This document shows positions 1 through 9,934 of a stretch of DNA of 64,000 nucleotides, one piece after another. Both the position numbers and the translations under genes were made by a program. The notes under the pieces are model-generated. The model had not been told where the DNA came from, searched no databases, and saw only the letters and a list, made by a program, of their open reading frames with translations. The stretch is from NCBI RefSeq assembly GCF_005696555.1, contig NZ_CP040005.1:682001-746000 (forward strand), read 5' to 3'. This DNA comes from Actinomyces sp. oral taxon 171 str. F0337 (GTDB taxonomy: Bacteria; Actinomycetota; Actinomycetes; Actinomycetales; Actinomycetaceae). Every line of letters begins with the position of its first letter. Within the stretch, counting starts at the first letter, position 1.

Positions 1-312
1 GTCGTCGTCGTCGCTGTTGACGTCATAGGCGATGAGAAAGGAGCCGTGGGCGGTCTCGATCATCGCATTGGTCGGCCACGGATGATTCTGATTCTCCTTG
101 ATGCGCAGGGGCCACACCGCCTCACTGCCGAAGCTGGTCGGGATGGCGGTCGCCTTCGGGGGCGTGGACAATGATGCGTGAAGGACCGTGGGGGGCTGGG
201 GAGTCAGCGTGCGTGCGATGCGCTGCCTCATGCTCGCGCAGCCGCTCAAGGACAGCGCACCGGCGCTCGCGGTGGCGCCGAGTGCGGCGGTGAGGAAGAC
301 GCGACGACGCAT
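1..312 (-). CDS. Lipoprotein, N-terminal part (gene runs off the left edge)
   Basis: An open minus-strand frame starts at the ATG at 312-310 and stays open to base 1, giving 104 codons. It begins M-R-R-R-V-F-L, followed by an Ala/Gly/Leu-rich hydrophobic stretch ending in the lipobox L-S-G-C, with the lipidated Cys at residue 25. This indicates a lipoprotein anchored on the outer face of the membrane. Past the lipobox the sequence is Pro/Thr-rich and then contains Trp- and Asn-rich segments I do not recognise; the visible end is a run of Asp. Function unknown. It lies downstream of the flotillin gene on the same strand, 127 bp away, so it could be co-transcribed. The signal is clear; the rest of the protein is outside the window. 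Confidence 0.72.
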   Translation of the reverse strand, partial: MRRRVFLTAALGATASAGALSLSGCASMRQRIARTLTPQPPTVLHASLSTPPKATAIPTSFGSEAVWPLRIKENQNHPWPTNAMIETAHGSFLIAYDVNSDDDD

Positions 313-439
313 GATGACCTGCCCGGTGACGACTCTGCTGGTCTGACGGGGATATGTTACGTGGCCGGGTGCGGTTGGGTGGAGAAATACCGCACTCGGC
401 CACGTCGATGATCTTGTTTTGTTGCGGACCGGCCGGCTG

Positions 440-1918
440 TCAGTGCTCCGGGTGCTCGACGACGACGACCGGGGCTGCGCCGTCCTGGTTATCGCGGTCG
501 GCGTGGTTAGCGGAGCCGGCGTGGTCGGCGGAGGCGTCCGAGCCCGGCAGGTGGCTGCCCACCATGTCGGTCAGTCCGGTGCCCACGAGGCTGCGCAGGA
601 TGAGATCGAGCTGCTCGACGTTGTTGGCCACCGCCTTGGGCAGGGCGGAGGCGCCCTCGGTGGAGATGATCGACAGGTCGCGCACGCTGGCCAGCGGCTC
701 GCTCAGGGCCCTGGCGATCTCGGGGGCCTTGTCCAGCAGCATCTGGCGGGTGGCAGCCTCGCCGTACTTGGCCAGGGCGTCCGCCTTGTCACTCATGGCC
801 TTGGCCTCGGCCTCACCGGCGGCGCGGATCGTGTCGGCCTCGGCCTGGCCTCGGGCCGCGATGGCCTCGGCCTCGGCGCGGGCCTGGGCGGCGGTCGCCT
901 TGGCCTCGGCCTCGGCGCGGGCCACGGTGGCCTGGGCCTGGGCCTCGGCGTCCAGGCGGGTGCGCTCGGCGTCGGCCTGGGCCCGTAGCAGCGCCTCGGT
1001 CTTGGAGGCCTGAGCCTCCTGCTCGCGCTGGTAGCGGGCGGCGTCGGCGGGCTTGCGCACCGTGGAGTCCAGCTCGCGCTCGGTCAGGGCGGCCTTGGCC
1101 TCGGCCGCCTCCTGCCCGATGATGGCGATCTCGCGCTCCTTGGCGGCGCGGGCGATCGGGCCGGCGGAGTCGGCGTCGGCCTGGGCCTTGTCCGTCTCGG
1201 CCTTGAGCTGGGCCTGACGCAGGGACAGGTCGCGCTCGCGCTCGGCGATCTGCTGACGGGAGGTGACCTCGGCGTCGCGGGCCTCGCGCTCGGCGTTGGC
1301 CCGCGCGATGCGGGCGTCCTTCTCGACGCGCTGCTGCTCGGGCACACCCAGGGACTCGATGTAACCACCGGCGTCGGTGATCTCGGAGACCTGGAGCATG
1401 TCGATCTCCAGACCCATGTTGGCCATGATGCTCTTGGCGTCGTCGAAGACGTTGCGCTGCAGGGCGTCGCGGTCGGAGATGAGGTCGGTGACCGTCATGT
1501 GGCCGATGATCGAGCGCAGGGAGCCGATGAGCGCCTCCCGTGCGGAGTCGGCGATGGCCTGGTCCGTGTTGGGCTTGCCCAGGAAGCGCTTGGCCGCGGC
1601 GCGCACCTGCTCGTCGGAGTCGCCCACCTTGACGGCGGCGACGGCGGCGACGTTGACGTTGATCTTGTTCTCGTCCTCGGCAGTGACCTTGAAGCCGATC
1701 GTGGTCTGGGTGAAGGGCAGGTACTGGATGGTCTGGATGATCGGCAGGACGAAGTCGCGTCCACCGGGGTGGACGATCTTGACCGTGCCCCGGTTCGATC
1801 CGGAGATCAGGCCGGTGAGGTTGGAGGGGACGACGACGATGCGGCTGAACAGGTAGGCGACTGCCGCCAGCACGATGATGGCGACGACGGCGATCAGACC
1901 GATGACTGATACACCCAT
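440..1918 (-). CDS. Flotillin-like SPFH/band-7 protein
   Basis: 492 residues. One N-terminal membrane segment (about residues 5-30) is followed by an SPFH/band-7 domain (about 30-200), then a long Ala/Glu/Lys/Arg-rich coiled coil (about 200-410) with repeated A-E-A motifs, and a C-terminal tail. This is the layout of bacterial flotillins (FloT/YuaG, YqiK), scaffolds that organise membrane microdomains and oligomerise through the coiled coil. The ATG at 1918 is preceded by AGAAAGGAAC, a good ribosome-binding site. The gene immediately downstream of its promoter side (2037-2540) encodes an NfeD-like protein, the classical flotillin partner, so the two probably form a membrane complex. Family assignment is firm; the cellular role here is inferred. 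Confidence 0.9.
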   Translation of the reverse strand: MGVSVIGLIAVVAIIVLAAVAYLFSRIVVVPSNLTGLISGSNRGTVKIVHPGGRDFVLPIIQTIQYLPFTQTTIGFKVTAEDENKINVNVAAVAAVKVGDSDEQVRAAAKRFLGKPNTDQAIADSAREALIGSLRSIIGHMTVTDLISDRDALQRNVFDDAKSIMANMGLEIDMLQVSEITDAGGYIESLGVPEQQRVEKDARIARANAEREARDAEVTSRQQIAERERDLSLRQAQLKAETDKAQADADSAGPIARAAKEREIAIIGQEAAEAKAALTERELDSTVRKPADAARYQREQEAQASKTEALLRAQADAERTRLDAEAQAQATVARAEAEAKATAAQARAEAEAIAARGQAEADTIRAAGEAEAKAMSDKADALAKYGEAATRQMLLDKAPEIARALSEPLASVRDLSIISTEGASALPKAVANNVEQLDLILRSLVGTGLTDMVGSHLPGSDASADHAGSANHADRDNQDGAAPVVVVEHPEH

Positions 1919-2036
1919 ACGGGGTTCCTTTCTGTGCGGAGAGACGGGATGAAGAAGGAGGAAGGAGGAGGACGGCGGGGGAAGGGACGGCGCGAGCGAC
2001 GGGCGGGGTGCGGTCCGTCAGCGGCTCCCGGTGGGC

Positions 2037-2540
2037 TCAGCTGCTGATCTGCTCCCAGGAGACAATGGCCAGGGTGGAATCGACGGCGTCGAGCACCCAG
2101 GCGCTCTGCCCCGAGCGCAGCGGCTGCTCGGATCGCGCCGGCAAGGTGAGCTGGTGGCCGCGCGTGATGGCGCGAACCTCACCGCTGCCGTCCTTCCACC
2201 ACAGGACGGTGACCTTCTCGCCGACCAGCTCCGCGGCGGTGGGCGGAGCCGTGTCCAACGGCATGGAGCGGTGGAGCCGGTTCCACAGCCAGCGCATGAG
2301 CGCACCGGATCCGAGGGCCGCTGCGGTGGGAACACCCCACAGCACCGCCGCCGGCACCTGCGCGTCGGCCGAGCCCGTCGTCGCTGTCACCCCCATGCCG
2401 ATGGCGCCGAACACGGCCACCGGCAGAGCGAGGATCGGCACGAGCCCATCGGGCAGGAGGGCGTCCAGCAGTCCGTCGAACAGGATGCCGGCCACCAGGA
2501 GGGTGCAGCCGATGATCGCGCACCAGGCGAAGATGCCCAC
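2037..2540 (-). CDS. NfeD-like membrane protein, flotillin partner
   Basis: A 167-residue protein with two or three N-terminal membrane helices (first about residues 3-25) and a small C-terminal beta-rich region containing V-G-E-K-V-T-V-L-W and a final W-E-Q-I, which fits the OB-fold of short NfeD proteins. I place the start at the GTG at 2540 because GGAAGGGAAC lies just upstream and the protein then begins directly with a membrane helix; a longer frame reaching 2684 exists but adds an untypical Pro-rich leader. It is followed on the same strand by the flotillin gene 118 bp on. NfeD proteins and flotillins occur as operon pairs and interact in membranes; that is family knowledge applied here. 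Confidence 0.75.
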   Translation of the reverse strand: MGIFAWCAIIGCTLLVAGILFDGLLDALLPDGLVPILALPVAVFGAIGMGVTATTGSADAQVPAAVLWGVPTAAALGSGALMRWLWNRLHRSMPLDTAPPTAAELVGEKVTVLWWKDGSGEVRAITRGHQLTLPARSEQPLRSGQSAWVLDAVDSTLAIVSWEQISS

Positions 2541-2646
2541 ACCAGTTCCCTTCCGCGCAGGCCCCTTGGCCTCCGACACCTGGATTCTGCCACGCAGGCC
2601 GGCATATGAAGCCGGGGTTGGGATGGGAAGAACAACCCGGTGGGAC

Positions 2647-4923
2647 TCAGGCTCCGCGGGCGCGCGGCAGCCGACCGGAGTCATGCAGGGACTGTGCAGC
2701 CGAGGGCCAGGGCGTCGCCGCCGGGATGGCCGTCGCCGCAGAGGGGGCGGTGGTGACGGTCATGGTCTCCGCCGCCGGATCGACTGCGGGGCCGGGGCCG
2801 TCCGGGATGGCTGTGTGGACTGTCCTGGCCGTGCTGGCTGTGCTGGCTGTGCTGGCCACGACCGCTGCCGCACGGTGCGCTCCGACGGCGTCGGCGGGGA
2901 CGGCGTCGGCGGGGACGGCGGGGACGGCGTCGGCGGCAGCCACTGCTGAGGACTGCTCGGCCTGCTGGGACGCGGAGAGGACGGGCAGGCCGGATGGTGC
3001 GGATACAGGATGGTTGATGCTCCCCGGCACCTGAGCGGGCGCCTGGGCCGCGCCCTGAGACGGGAGGAATCCGTAGCCGGTCGCTCCTGCTGGGCCGACG
3101 GCCGAGGCGGGTCCCGCAGGCACGACCGCAATCGGGGACGGCTGAGGGCCTGTGGGCACCATGACGGTCTGCGCGGATACTGCCGCGGCCCTCGCGGCGA
3201 GCACGTCCTGCTGTGCGGGCGGTGGGCTCGCGTGGGTGCGGATGTGCTCGGAGTGCGGCTGTACCGGCTGGGGCATTGCCTGCGCAGCGGCGGCGGGAGC
3301 AGTCGGTGCGGCCAGTGATGCGGGCTCTTCGGGGGCGCCCGGTGCGCCTGAGACGTGCGAATCGGTGGCGTGGCGCCCGGTCGGTGTCCCGGGGAGAGCC
3401 GGGGCGAAGACGGGGGAGGTCTCCTCGGTGTTGGCTGACGCCGTCGATGCTCCCGAGGTCGGAGCCACCGAGGAGGCCAGGGGCGATGCCGCCATCGTCC
3501 CTGAGGCCGTCACCGCATCAGGAACAGCGGCCGCCTGCATGGATGATGATCCGGTCAGGTCCGTCTGAGCGTGTCGACGGCGGGAGATGCGGCTGGGGGT
3601 CGGGTCCTCGAAGACGGGCCTGCGGGTCTCGGGCTCCCGGTGACTCGTCGGGCCCGCGGTGGACTGTTGGGACTGACCGCTGCGCGCTGAGCTCTCCATG
3701 GGTGGTGCCTGCTGGGCTCCGACGGCCTGTGACTGTGCGCCGGTGAGTGAGTCGGTGGGCGGTCCAGAGGACGCGTCGGGCTGCACTGCCTGGGGGAATA
3801 CGGTGGCTGCCGTGGGTGACGGCTCCACGCCGCTGGGCCGGATACCCGGGGCTGAGGTCGAAGGAGACGGTTCGGCCGCCGATTCATGCCAGGGGGAGGT
3901 AGCCGTCGTCGTTGCCGTCGATGCCGGCCGAGTCGGCTCAGGAACAGTCGTGGAGCTCGACGGGGCCGCTGCGCGTCCGCCTCGACGGCCAGGAGTGAGT
4001 GGAGGCCACACGACATCGGAGTCGGGCAGCCCGGTGGTGGCCTGAGCGGACGCGTCGGGCAGCGCGGTGGTGGCCTGAGCGGCCGCCGCCGGGGCCTCCC
4101 GTGCCACCCGGCTCTGCGTCCGCCGCGAGCGCCGCCGGGGCTCGGCGCCGGAGGTGCTCGCGCCGCCCGCAGCGGGCACGGCTCTTGTGGATCCGGTGGC
4201 GCCGGCGGAGGCGGCGGGAGTCGGGTAGTCGGCGAACTTGGCGATGTGGTCGAGGTCGTAGTGGGTCGGGTCCTGCCCGGCGTTGCGTAGCACGTCCTCC
4301 AGGGGGCTGAGCAGGGCCAGCCGGAAGGCGGGGTCGACGCAGCGGGCGTTGACGGCACCCCAGATCTGGTCGGCCGTCAGGGACTCCTCGGAGGAGCCCA
4401 GGTCGTTGCGGATCGCGGTGACCAGGTCCGCCTCCAGGCGCGCGTAGGCCATGGCGTAGGCGCTGGGCCACGGGGCCTCGGGCCGCTGGCTGCGCAGGAG
4501 GGCGAAGTTCCGCATGGCGCGCAGCACCTCGTCCGAGCCACCTACCAGCGCCCCCACCCGCAGACGGTCCAGCGCCTCGTTCTTCATCGTCCCGGTGCCC
4601 TCAGGGCCCAGCAGGTGCTTGGAGTCCTCGACGACCTCACGGAGGAAGACCCGGTAGGCGGCGACACTGTCGGGTGTTGTGCGCTCCTTGGTCATCGAGT
4701 GCAGCCGTTCGGCGGCGTGACGCGCCGCCATACGGGCCGAGCTGGCCTCGGACTGGACCTCGTTGATCCGTGAGATGCTCGCCCGGGAGATCCGTGAGGC
4801 CTCCTTGAGGGCCAGGTCCGCATGCGCCGTCGAGCGCCGTGCGGCGAAGACAGCGGCAACGGCGACCAGGATGGAGACACCGGCTGCGATAGTGGCCACG
4901 ACGGCGACAACGGACAGATCCAT
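2647..4923 (-). CDS. Large membrane-anchored protein with low-complexity Ala/Pro/Ser/Thr tail
   Basis: 758 residues from the ATG at 4923. The protein starts M-D-L-S-V-V-A-V with one membrane helix (about residues 4-28), followed by a helical, charged segment (about 29-260) with heptad-like A-S-R-I-S-R-A patterns and a compact domain ending near H-Y-D-L-D-H. From about residue 270 to the end it is low complexity, rich in Ala, Pro, Ser, Thr and Gln, with short imperfect repeats such as two copies of T-T-x-L-P-D and V-P-A-D-A-V-P-A-D-A-V. I do not recognise the N-terminal domain. The long disordered tail could face the cytoplasm or the wall; topology is not decided by sequence alone. It lies upstream of the NfeD and flotillin genes on the same strand, 106 bp from the NfeD start, so it may be part of the same membrane-organising unit. 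Confidence 0.7.
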   Translation of the reverse strand: MDLSVVAVVATIAAGVSILVAVAAVFAARRSTAHADLALKEASRISRASISRINEVQSEASSARMAARHAAERLHSMTKERTTPDSVAAYRVFLREVVEDSKHLLGPEGTGTMKNEALDRLRVGALVGGSDEVLRAMRNFALLRSQRPEAPWPSAYAMAYARLEADLVTAIRNDLGSSEESLTADQIWGAVNARCVDPAFRLALLSPLEDVLRNAGQDPTHYDLDHIAKFADYPTPAASAGATGSTRAVPAAGGASTSGAEPRRRSRRTQSRVAREAPAAAAQATTALPDASAQATTGLPDSDVVWPPLTPGRRGGRAAAPSSSTTVPEPTRPASTATTTATSPWHESAAEPSPSTSAPGIRPSGVEPSPTAATVFPQAVQPDASSGPPTDSLTGAQSQAVGAQQAPPMESSARSGQSQQSTAGPTSHREPETRRPVFEDPTPSRISRRRHAQTDLTGSSSMQAAAVPDAVTASGTMAASPLASSVAPTSGASTASANTEETSPVFAPALPGTPTGRHATDSHVSGAPGAPEEPASLAAPTAPAAAAQAMPQPVQPHSEHIRTHASPPPAQQDVLAARAAAVSAQTVMVPTGPQPSPIAVVPAGPASAVGPAGATGYGFLPSQGAAQAPAQVPGSINHPVSAPSGLPVLSASQQAEQSSAVAAADAVPAVPADAVPADAVGAHRAAAVVASTASTASTARTVHTAIPDGPGPAVDPAAETMTVTTAPSAATAIPAATPWPSAAQSLHDSGRLPRARGA

Positions 4924-5227
4924 ACCCCTATCCTGCCCGTAACCGACCCGGTGGTGCCGCGGAAAAAGCGCCTCTCCAGACAGTCCCCAGAATCTCTGCG
5001 GGTGACACTCAGGCAGGTCGTGGCCGCGCTCACGCGATAGGAGGGTGAGGGGGCGTGGTCGGTGGTGCGGTGCTTCAGGATGCGCCGACCCCTGGGTGCT
5101 CCGACTGGGTGCTCCGACGCGCATCTGCTCCTGCACGATCGCGATGACCTGCACCGATGTGCACAGGGTGAGACCCTCGGAGCCTGAGACGCCGCACGCG
5201 GGCTCGTGGCGCGGTAGCGTCGGCGCC
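4924..5227. promoter_or_regulatory. Divergent promoter region upstream of dhaK with tandem repeat and palindrome
   Basis: This 304-bp region separates the minus-strand membrane-protein gene from dhaK. It holds a perfect 13-bp tandem repeat, unit CTGGGTGCTCCGA, at 5092-5104 and 5105-5117, and a perfect palindrome TGCAC-CGAT-GTGCA at 5150-5163. Both could be binding sites for a regulator of dhaKLM, but no regulator gene is adjacent. I saw no convincing -35/-10 pair. The repeats are seen directly; a regulatory role is inference. Confidence 0.45.
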
Positions 5228-6244
<1,017 letters not shown>

Positions 6245-6311
6245 GGACCTGACACAATCGGGGTGCCCGGATCGCGTGCGGGCACCCTACGGAGACTGAA
6301 GGAGAAGCGAC

Positions 6312-6967
<656 letters not shown>

Positions 6968-6971
<4 letters not shown>

Positions 6972-7459
6972 GTCCGGTGAGTCCCGTAAGCCCCTCCGCC
7001 CCCGAGCCGGTCCCTGAGCTGACACGGTCGAGCGGTGCCGCAGTGAGTGTCGGCATCGTCCTGGTCTCCCACTCCCGCGCCCTGGCCGAGGCCGCCCTGG
7101 ACCTGGCGCATCGGCTCATCGTGGCTGTTGACGTCCCCGTCGAGACGGCCGCAGGACTCGCTGGCGGCGAGCTGGGCACCGACCCCGGCGCCGTCGTCGA
7201 GGCCGTGGAGCGTCTCGCCGACCACTGCGAGGGCGTCCTGGTCCTGGCCGACCTGGGCAGCGGGATCATGAGCGCCGAGATGGCCCTGGAGATGCTCGAG
7301 CCGGCCCTCGCCGAGCGGACGCGCCTGTCAGCGGCGCCCTTCGTCGAAGGTCTGCTCGGTGCCTACGGCGCTGCCGGGATCGGCAAGGACCTTGAGGCAG
7401 TGGCCGCTGAGGCCGACGGCGCCGCCGAGGCCAAACGCTCCCAGGTGGCCGCCTTCTGA
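6968..7459 (+). CDS. dhaM: PTS-type phosphocarrier DhaM (EIIA-Man fold)
   Basis: 163 residues. DhaM relays phosphate from the PEP phosphotransferase proteins EI and HPr to ADP on DhaL. The EIIA-Man domain is recognisable from V-G-I-V-L-V-S-H-S-R with the phosphorylatable His at residue 35, and from L-A-D-L-G-S-G (about 96-102). Only the EIIA domain is present; no HPr or EI extension as in E. coli DhaM. The ATG at 6968 overlaps the dhaL stop; a GTG inside the frame at 7043 would remove the Pro/Ser-rich first 25 residues and is an alternative start. EI and HPr must be encoded elsewhere. Confidence 0.9.
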
Positions 7460-7466
7460 TGTGTTT

Positions 7467-7492
7467 CTGACGCGCTGAGAGGCGCGTGTCAG
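7467..7492. terminator. Hairpin between convergent dhaM and potassium-gating gene
   Basis: An imperfect inverted repeat CTGACGCGC (7467-7475) and GCGCGTGTCAG (7482-7492), with a 2-base bulge, sits between the dhaM stop and the end of the minus-strand gene. It could end transcription from both sides. There is no T-run. Confidence 0.4.
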
Positions 7493-7505
7493 GGCCGCCT
7501 GCCAC

Positions 7506-8174
7506 TCACGCGCGGTTGGCGAAGCGCTCCAGGAGGGCGGCGTCCCCGCCGACGACGAGCACGTCCTCGGCTGAGACCAGGGTGTCGGGGGTGGCGTACT
7601 CGAAGGGCTCGCCCGGGCTCATGAGACCGAAGACGGTCACCCCGTAACGCGAGCGCACCTTGGACTGGCCGATGGTGAAGCCATGTAGCTCCGTGGGCGG
7701 ACGCATCTTGACGATGGTGAAGCCGCCCTTCTCCATCTCGATGTAGTCGAGCATGCGGCCCGAGACGAGGTGGGCGGCGCGCTGACCGGCGTCGAACTCG
7801 GGGTAGACGACGTGCTGGGCGCCGATGCGGCGCAGGATGCGGCCGTGGGCGCGGGAGATGGCCTTGGCCCAGATCTGGGGGGTCTCCAGGTCCACGAGGT
7901 TGCCGGTGATGAGGACGGAGGCCTCCAGGGAGGTCGCCACCCCCACGACCGCGGTGCCGAACTCGGTGGCGCCCAGCTGCTCAAGGGCCTCCACGTCCGT
8001 GGCGTCGGCCTCCACCAGGGGGATGCGGCCGGTCCACTGTCGCACGGTCGCGGGATTGGCCTCCACGGCCAGCACCTCGCGCCCCAGCCGGTCCAGGGTG
8101 GCGGCCACGGCCGAGCCGAAGCGTCCCAGCCCGATGACGAGCGTGGAGTCGGTGCGCGAGAGCGGGGCAGGCAT
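7506..8174 (-). CDS. Potassium-channel gating protein, TrkA/KtrA family (RCK: TrkA-N + TrkA-C)
   Basis: 222 residues. A Rossmann TrkA-N domain starts at S-T-L-V-I-G-L-G-R-F-G-S-A-V (about residues 10-23, the GxGxxG dinucleotide motif) and is followed by a TrkA-C domain (about 140-222) ending in D-V-L-V-V-G-G. It has a single RCK unit, as in KtrA and CeoB, whereas E. coli TrkA has two. Such proteins form cytoplasmic octameric rings that bind NAD(H) or adenine nucleotides and gate a TrkH/KtrB channel. The likely channel gene is at 10682-12304 on the same strand, but a TetR/efflux pair lies between them. Confidence 0.9.
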   Translation of the reverse strand: MPAPLSRTDSTLVIGLGRFGSAVAATLDRLGREVLAVEANPATVRQWTGRIPLVEADATDVEALEQLGATEFGTAVVGVATSLEASVLITGNLVDLETPQIWAKAISRAHGRILRRIGAQHVVYPEFDAGQRAAHLVSGRMLDYIEMEKGGFTIVKMRPPTELHGFTIGQSKVRSRYGVTVFGLMSPGEPFEYATPDTLVSAEDVLVVGGDAALLERFANRA

Positions 8175-8214
8175 GAGGTCTCCTGAGGTCGGCCATGAGG
8201 CAGTGGCCTCTACG

Positions 8215-9813
8215 CTACCGCCTGCGGTGCCGGCGGAGGCTCAGGCCGATCCCGCACACCACCAGGACCGCTACCGCTCCCGCCAGGATCCAGGCCATCA
8301 TCGAGAAGCCGCCGGAGTAGGCCTCGATCTGCGCCCGGTCGATGAGCTGGGCCTTGAGGGACTCGATGATCTGCTTGCCTGCGGACGACTGTGGCAGGGC
8401 CTGGGCCCGCATCATCACCTCCATGGCTGTCGCCTTGACCTCTGCGGCATGGTTGGTCACGTAGTCCTCGGCGTGCTGGGTGGCGTAGGACGTCATGAGT
8501 GCTACCCCGAAGGAGCCACCGATCTGCTGGGATGCGCTGAGGATCGCCGAGGCCAGTCCGGTCCGCTTCGCATCCACCCCGCGAGTGCCGGAGTTGAAGG
8601 TGACCGGCATCGTCAGCCCCAGGCCCATCCCGAAGACGATGAGGCCGGGCAGTGCCACGTGCTCGTAAGTCGATTCCGTGGTCATGCGGGAGAAGATGAG
8701 GAAGGATCCCGCCAATACTGCCAGCCCCAGTGGCAGGGTGCCGCGCGCCCCGAGCCTGGGCACGATGATGCGCCCGGCCGGGATCGCGGTGGCGATCAAC
8801 GCAAGGACCATCGGGAGGAAGACGACCCCGCTCTTGAGGGGCGAGTAGCCGAAGTGGTTCTGCATGTAGTAGGTCAGGTAGATGATCGCCCCCATCTGGG
8901 CGGCGCCGACGACGAACTGCGTGGCGTAGGAGGCCGCCCGCACCGGCAGCGCCATCATCGACAGGGGCAGCACCGGTCGATTCGCGAAACGCTCACGGAC
9001 CACGAACAGCGCCGCGGCGATGCCGCCCAGGGCCAGCCAGCTGACGGTCGACGTGGAGGTCCAGGAGGTCTGCTGGGCCCGGTCGAGCCCGTAGACGGCG
9101 CTGAAGCAGGCTCCGCAGCCCAGGACCAGGCCGCTCAGGTCATCAGTGATGCGTGAGCCGCGGTCGCGCTGGTCGGCCGGCGGCAGGCTGCGCTGCCCGA
9201 TGAGCAGGGCGGCGGCGGCCAGGAAGATGTTGATGTAGAGGGCCCAGCGCCAGCTGAACCAGTCGGTCAGTGCTCCGCCGACAAGCAGTCCGACAGCCGC
9301 TCCCAGGCCGCCAGTGGCGCCGAAGATCGCGAAGACCCGCTCGCGCTCGGTGCGCTCGGTGAAGGTGACATTGAGCAGTGACTGTGAGGTGGGGGCCAGC
9401 AGGGCGCCGAAGCAGCCCTGGGCCACGCGGGCCGCCAGCAGGACGGAGAAGGAGGTCGCCATCCCGGCTGCGAGGCTGGCGATCCCGAAGCCGATCAGAC
9501 CGACCTGGTAGGAGCGGCGGATACCGACCACGGCGCAGAGCCTTCCCCCGAAGAGCACGAGGCCTCCGAAGGCCAGGCTGTAGCCGGTGACCGTCCACGG
9601 GCTCTGGGACACGGTCATCCCCAGGTCCTCCTGCATGTGCGGCAGGGCGATGGCGATGATCGTCAGGTCCAGGACGATCATCAGCTGGGTGAGGACGGCG
9701 CTGACCATGACCGCGCGGCGGTTGGGGCGCCGTGTCGTCGGGAGGATCTCTTCTTGTGTCTCCTGTGCCGGCTCAGTCCGCGCTTCGAGAGTGGATGTCG
9801 CTGAGGGTGCCAT
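8215..9813 (-). CDS. DHA2-family (14-helix) MFS multidrug efflux transporter
   Basis: 532 residues. The protein reads as an EmrB/QacA-type proton-driven drug exporter: M-I-V-L-D-L-T-I-I-A-I-A-L-P (helix 1, motif D1 with the Asp), G-Y-S-L-A-F-G-G-L-V-L-F-G-G-R-L (motif A region), and fourteen hydrophobic stretches ending in a basic C terminus. I start it at the ATG at 9813, preceded by GGAGG with good spacing; an upstream ATG adding six residues is less likely. It is divergent from a TetR-type regulator (9935), with a promoter and twin operators between, the classic arrangement of a repressor-controlled efflux pump. Substrate unknown. Confidence 0.92.
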   Translation of the reverse strand: MAPSATSTLEARTEPAQETQEEILPTTRRPNRRAVMVSAVLTQLMIVLDLTIIAIALPHMQEDLGMTVSQSPWTVTGYSLAFGGLVLFGGRLCAVVGIRRSYQVGLIGFGIASLAAGMATSFSVLLAARVAQGCFGALLAPTSQSLLNVTFTERTERERVFAIFGATGGLGAAVGLLVGGALTDWFSWRWALYINIFLAAAALLIGQRSLPPADQRDRGSRITDDLSGLVLGCGACFSAVYGLDRAQQTSWTSTSTVSWLALGGIAAALFVVRERFANRPVLPLSMMALPVRAASYATQFVVGAAQMGAIIYLTYYMQNHFGYSPLKSGVVFLPMVLALIATAIPAGRIIVPRLGARGTLPLGLAVLAGSFLIFSRMTTESTYEHVALPGLIVFGMGLGLTMPVTFNSGTRGVDAKRTGLASAILSASQQIGGSFGVALMTSYATQHAEDYVTNHAAEVKATAMEVMMRAQALPQSSAGKQIIESLKAQLIDRAQIEAYSGGFSMMAWILAGAVAVLVVCGIGLSLRRHRRR

Positions 9814-9830
9814 CGAGAACCTCCATAACA

Positions 9831-9907
9831 AAACAATCGTTTCTGTTTGTGGTTGGGAGTTTAGGTGTCTTGCGACGCTCAGTCAACAACGGTCGTTTCG
9901 ATTTGTG
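9831..9907. promoter_or_regulatory. Twin TetR-type operators flanking the efflux promoter
   Basis: Two 21-bp sites, 9831-9851 and 9887-9907, match at 16 of 21 positions: [AC]AAC[AG][AG]TCGTTTC followed by two variable bases and TTTGTG. Between them on the minus strand is a strong promoter for the efflux gene: -35 TTGACT (plus-strand 9881-9886), 17-bp spacer, -10 TAAACT (plus-strand 9858-9863). One operator covers the expected start of transcription, the other abuts the -35. The second site also contains the palindrome AACG-GT-CGTT (9888-9897). Repeats and hexamers are seen; repressor binding is inferred from the divergent TetR gene. Confidence 0.8.
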
Positions 9908-9934
9908 TTGGGGTGAGTCACCTATGCTGGAGGT

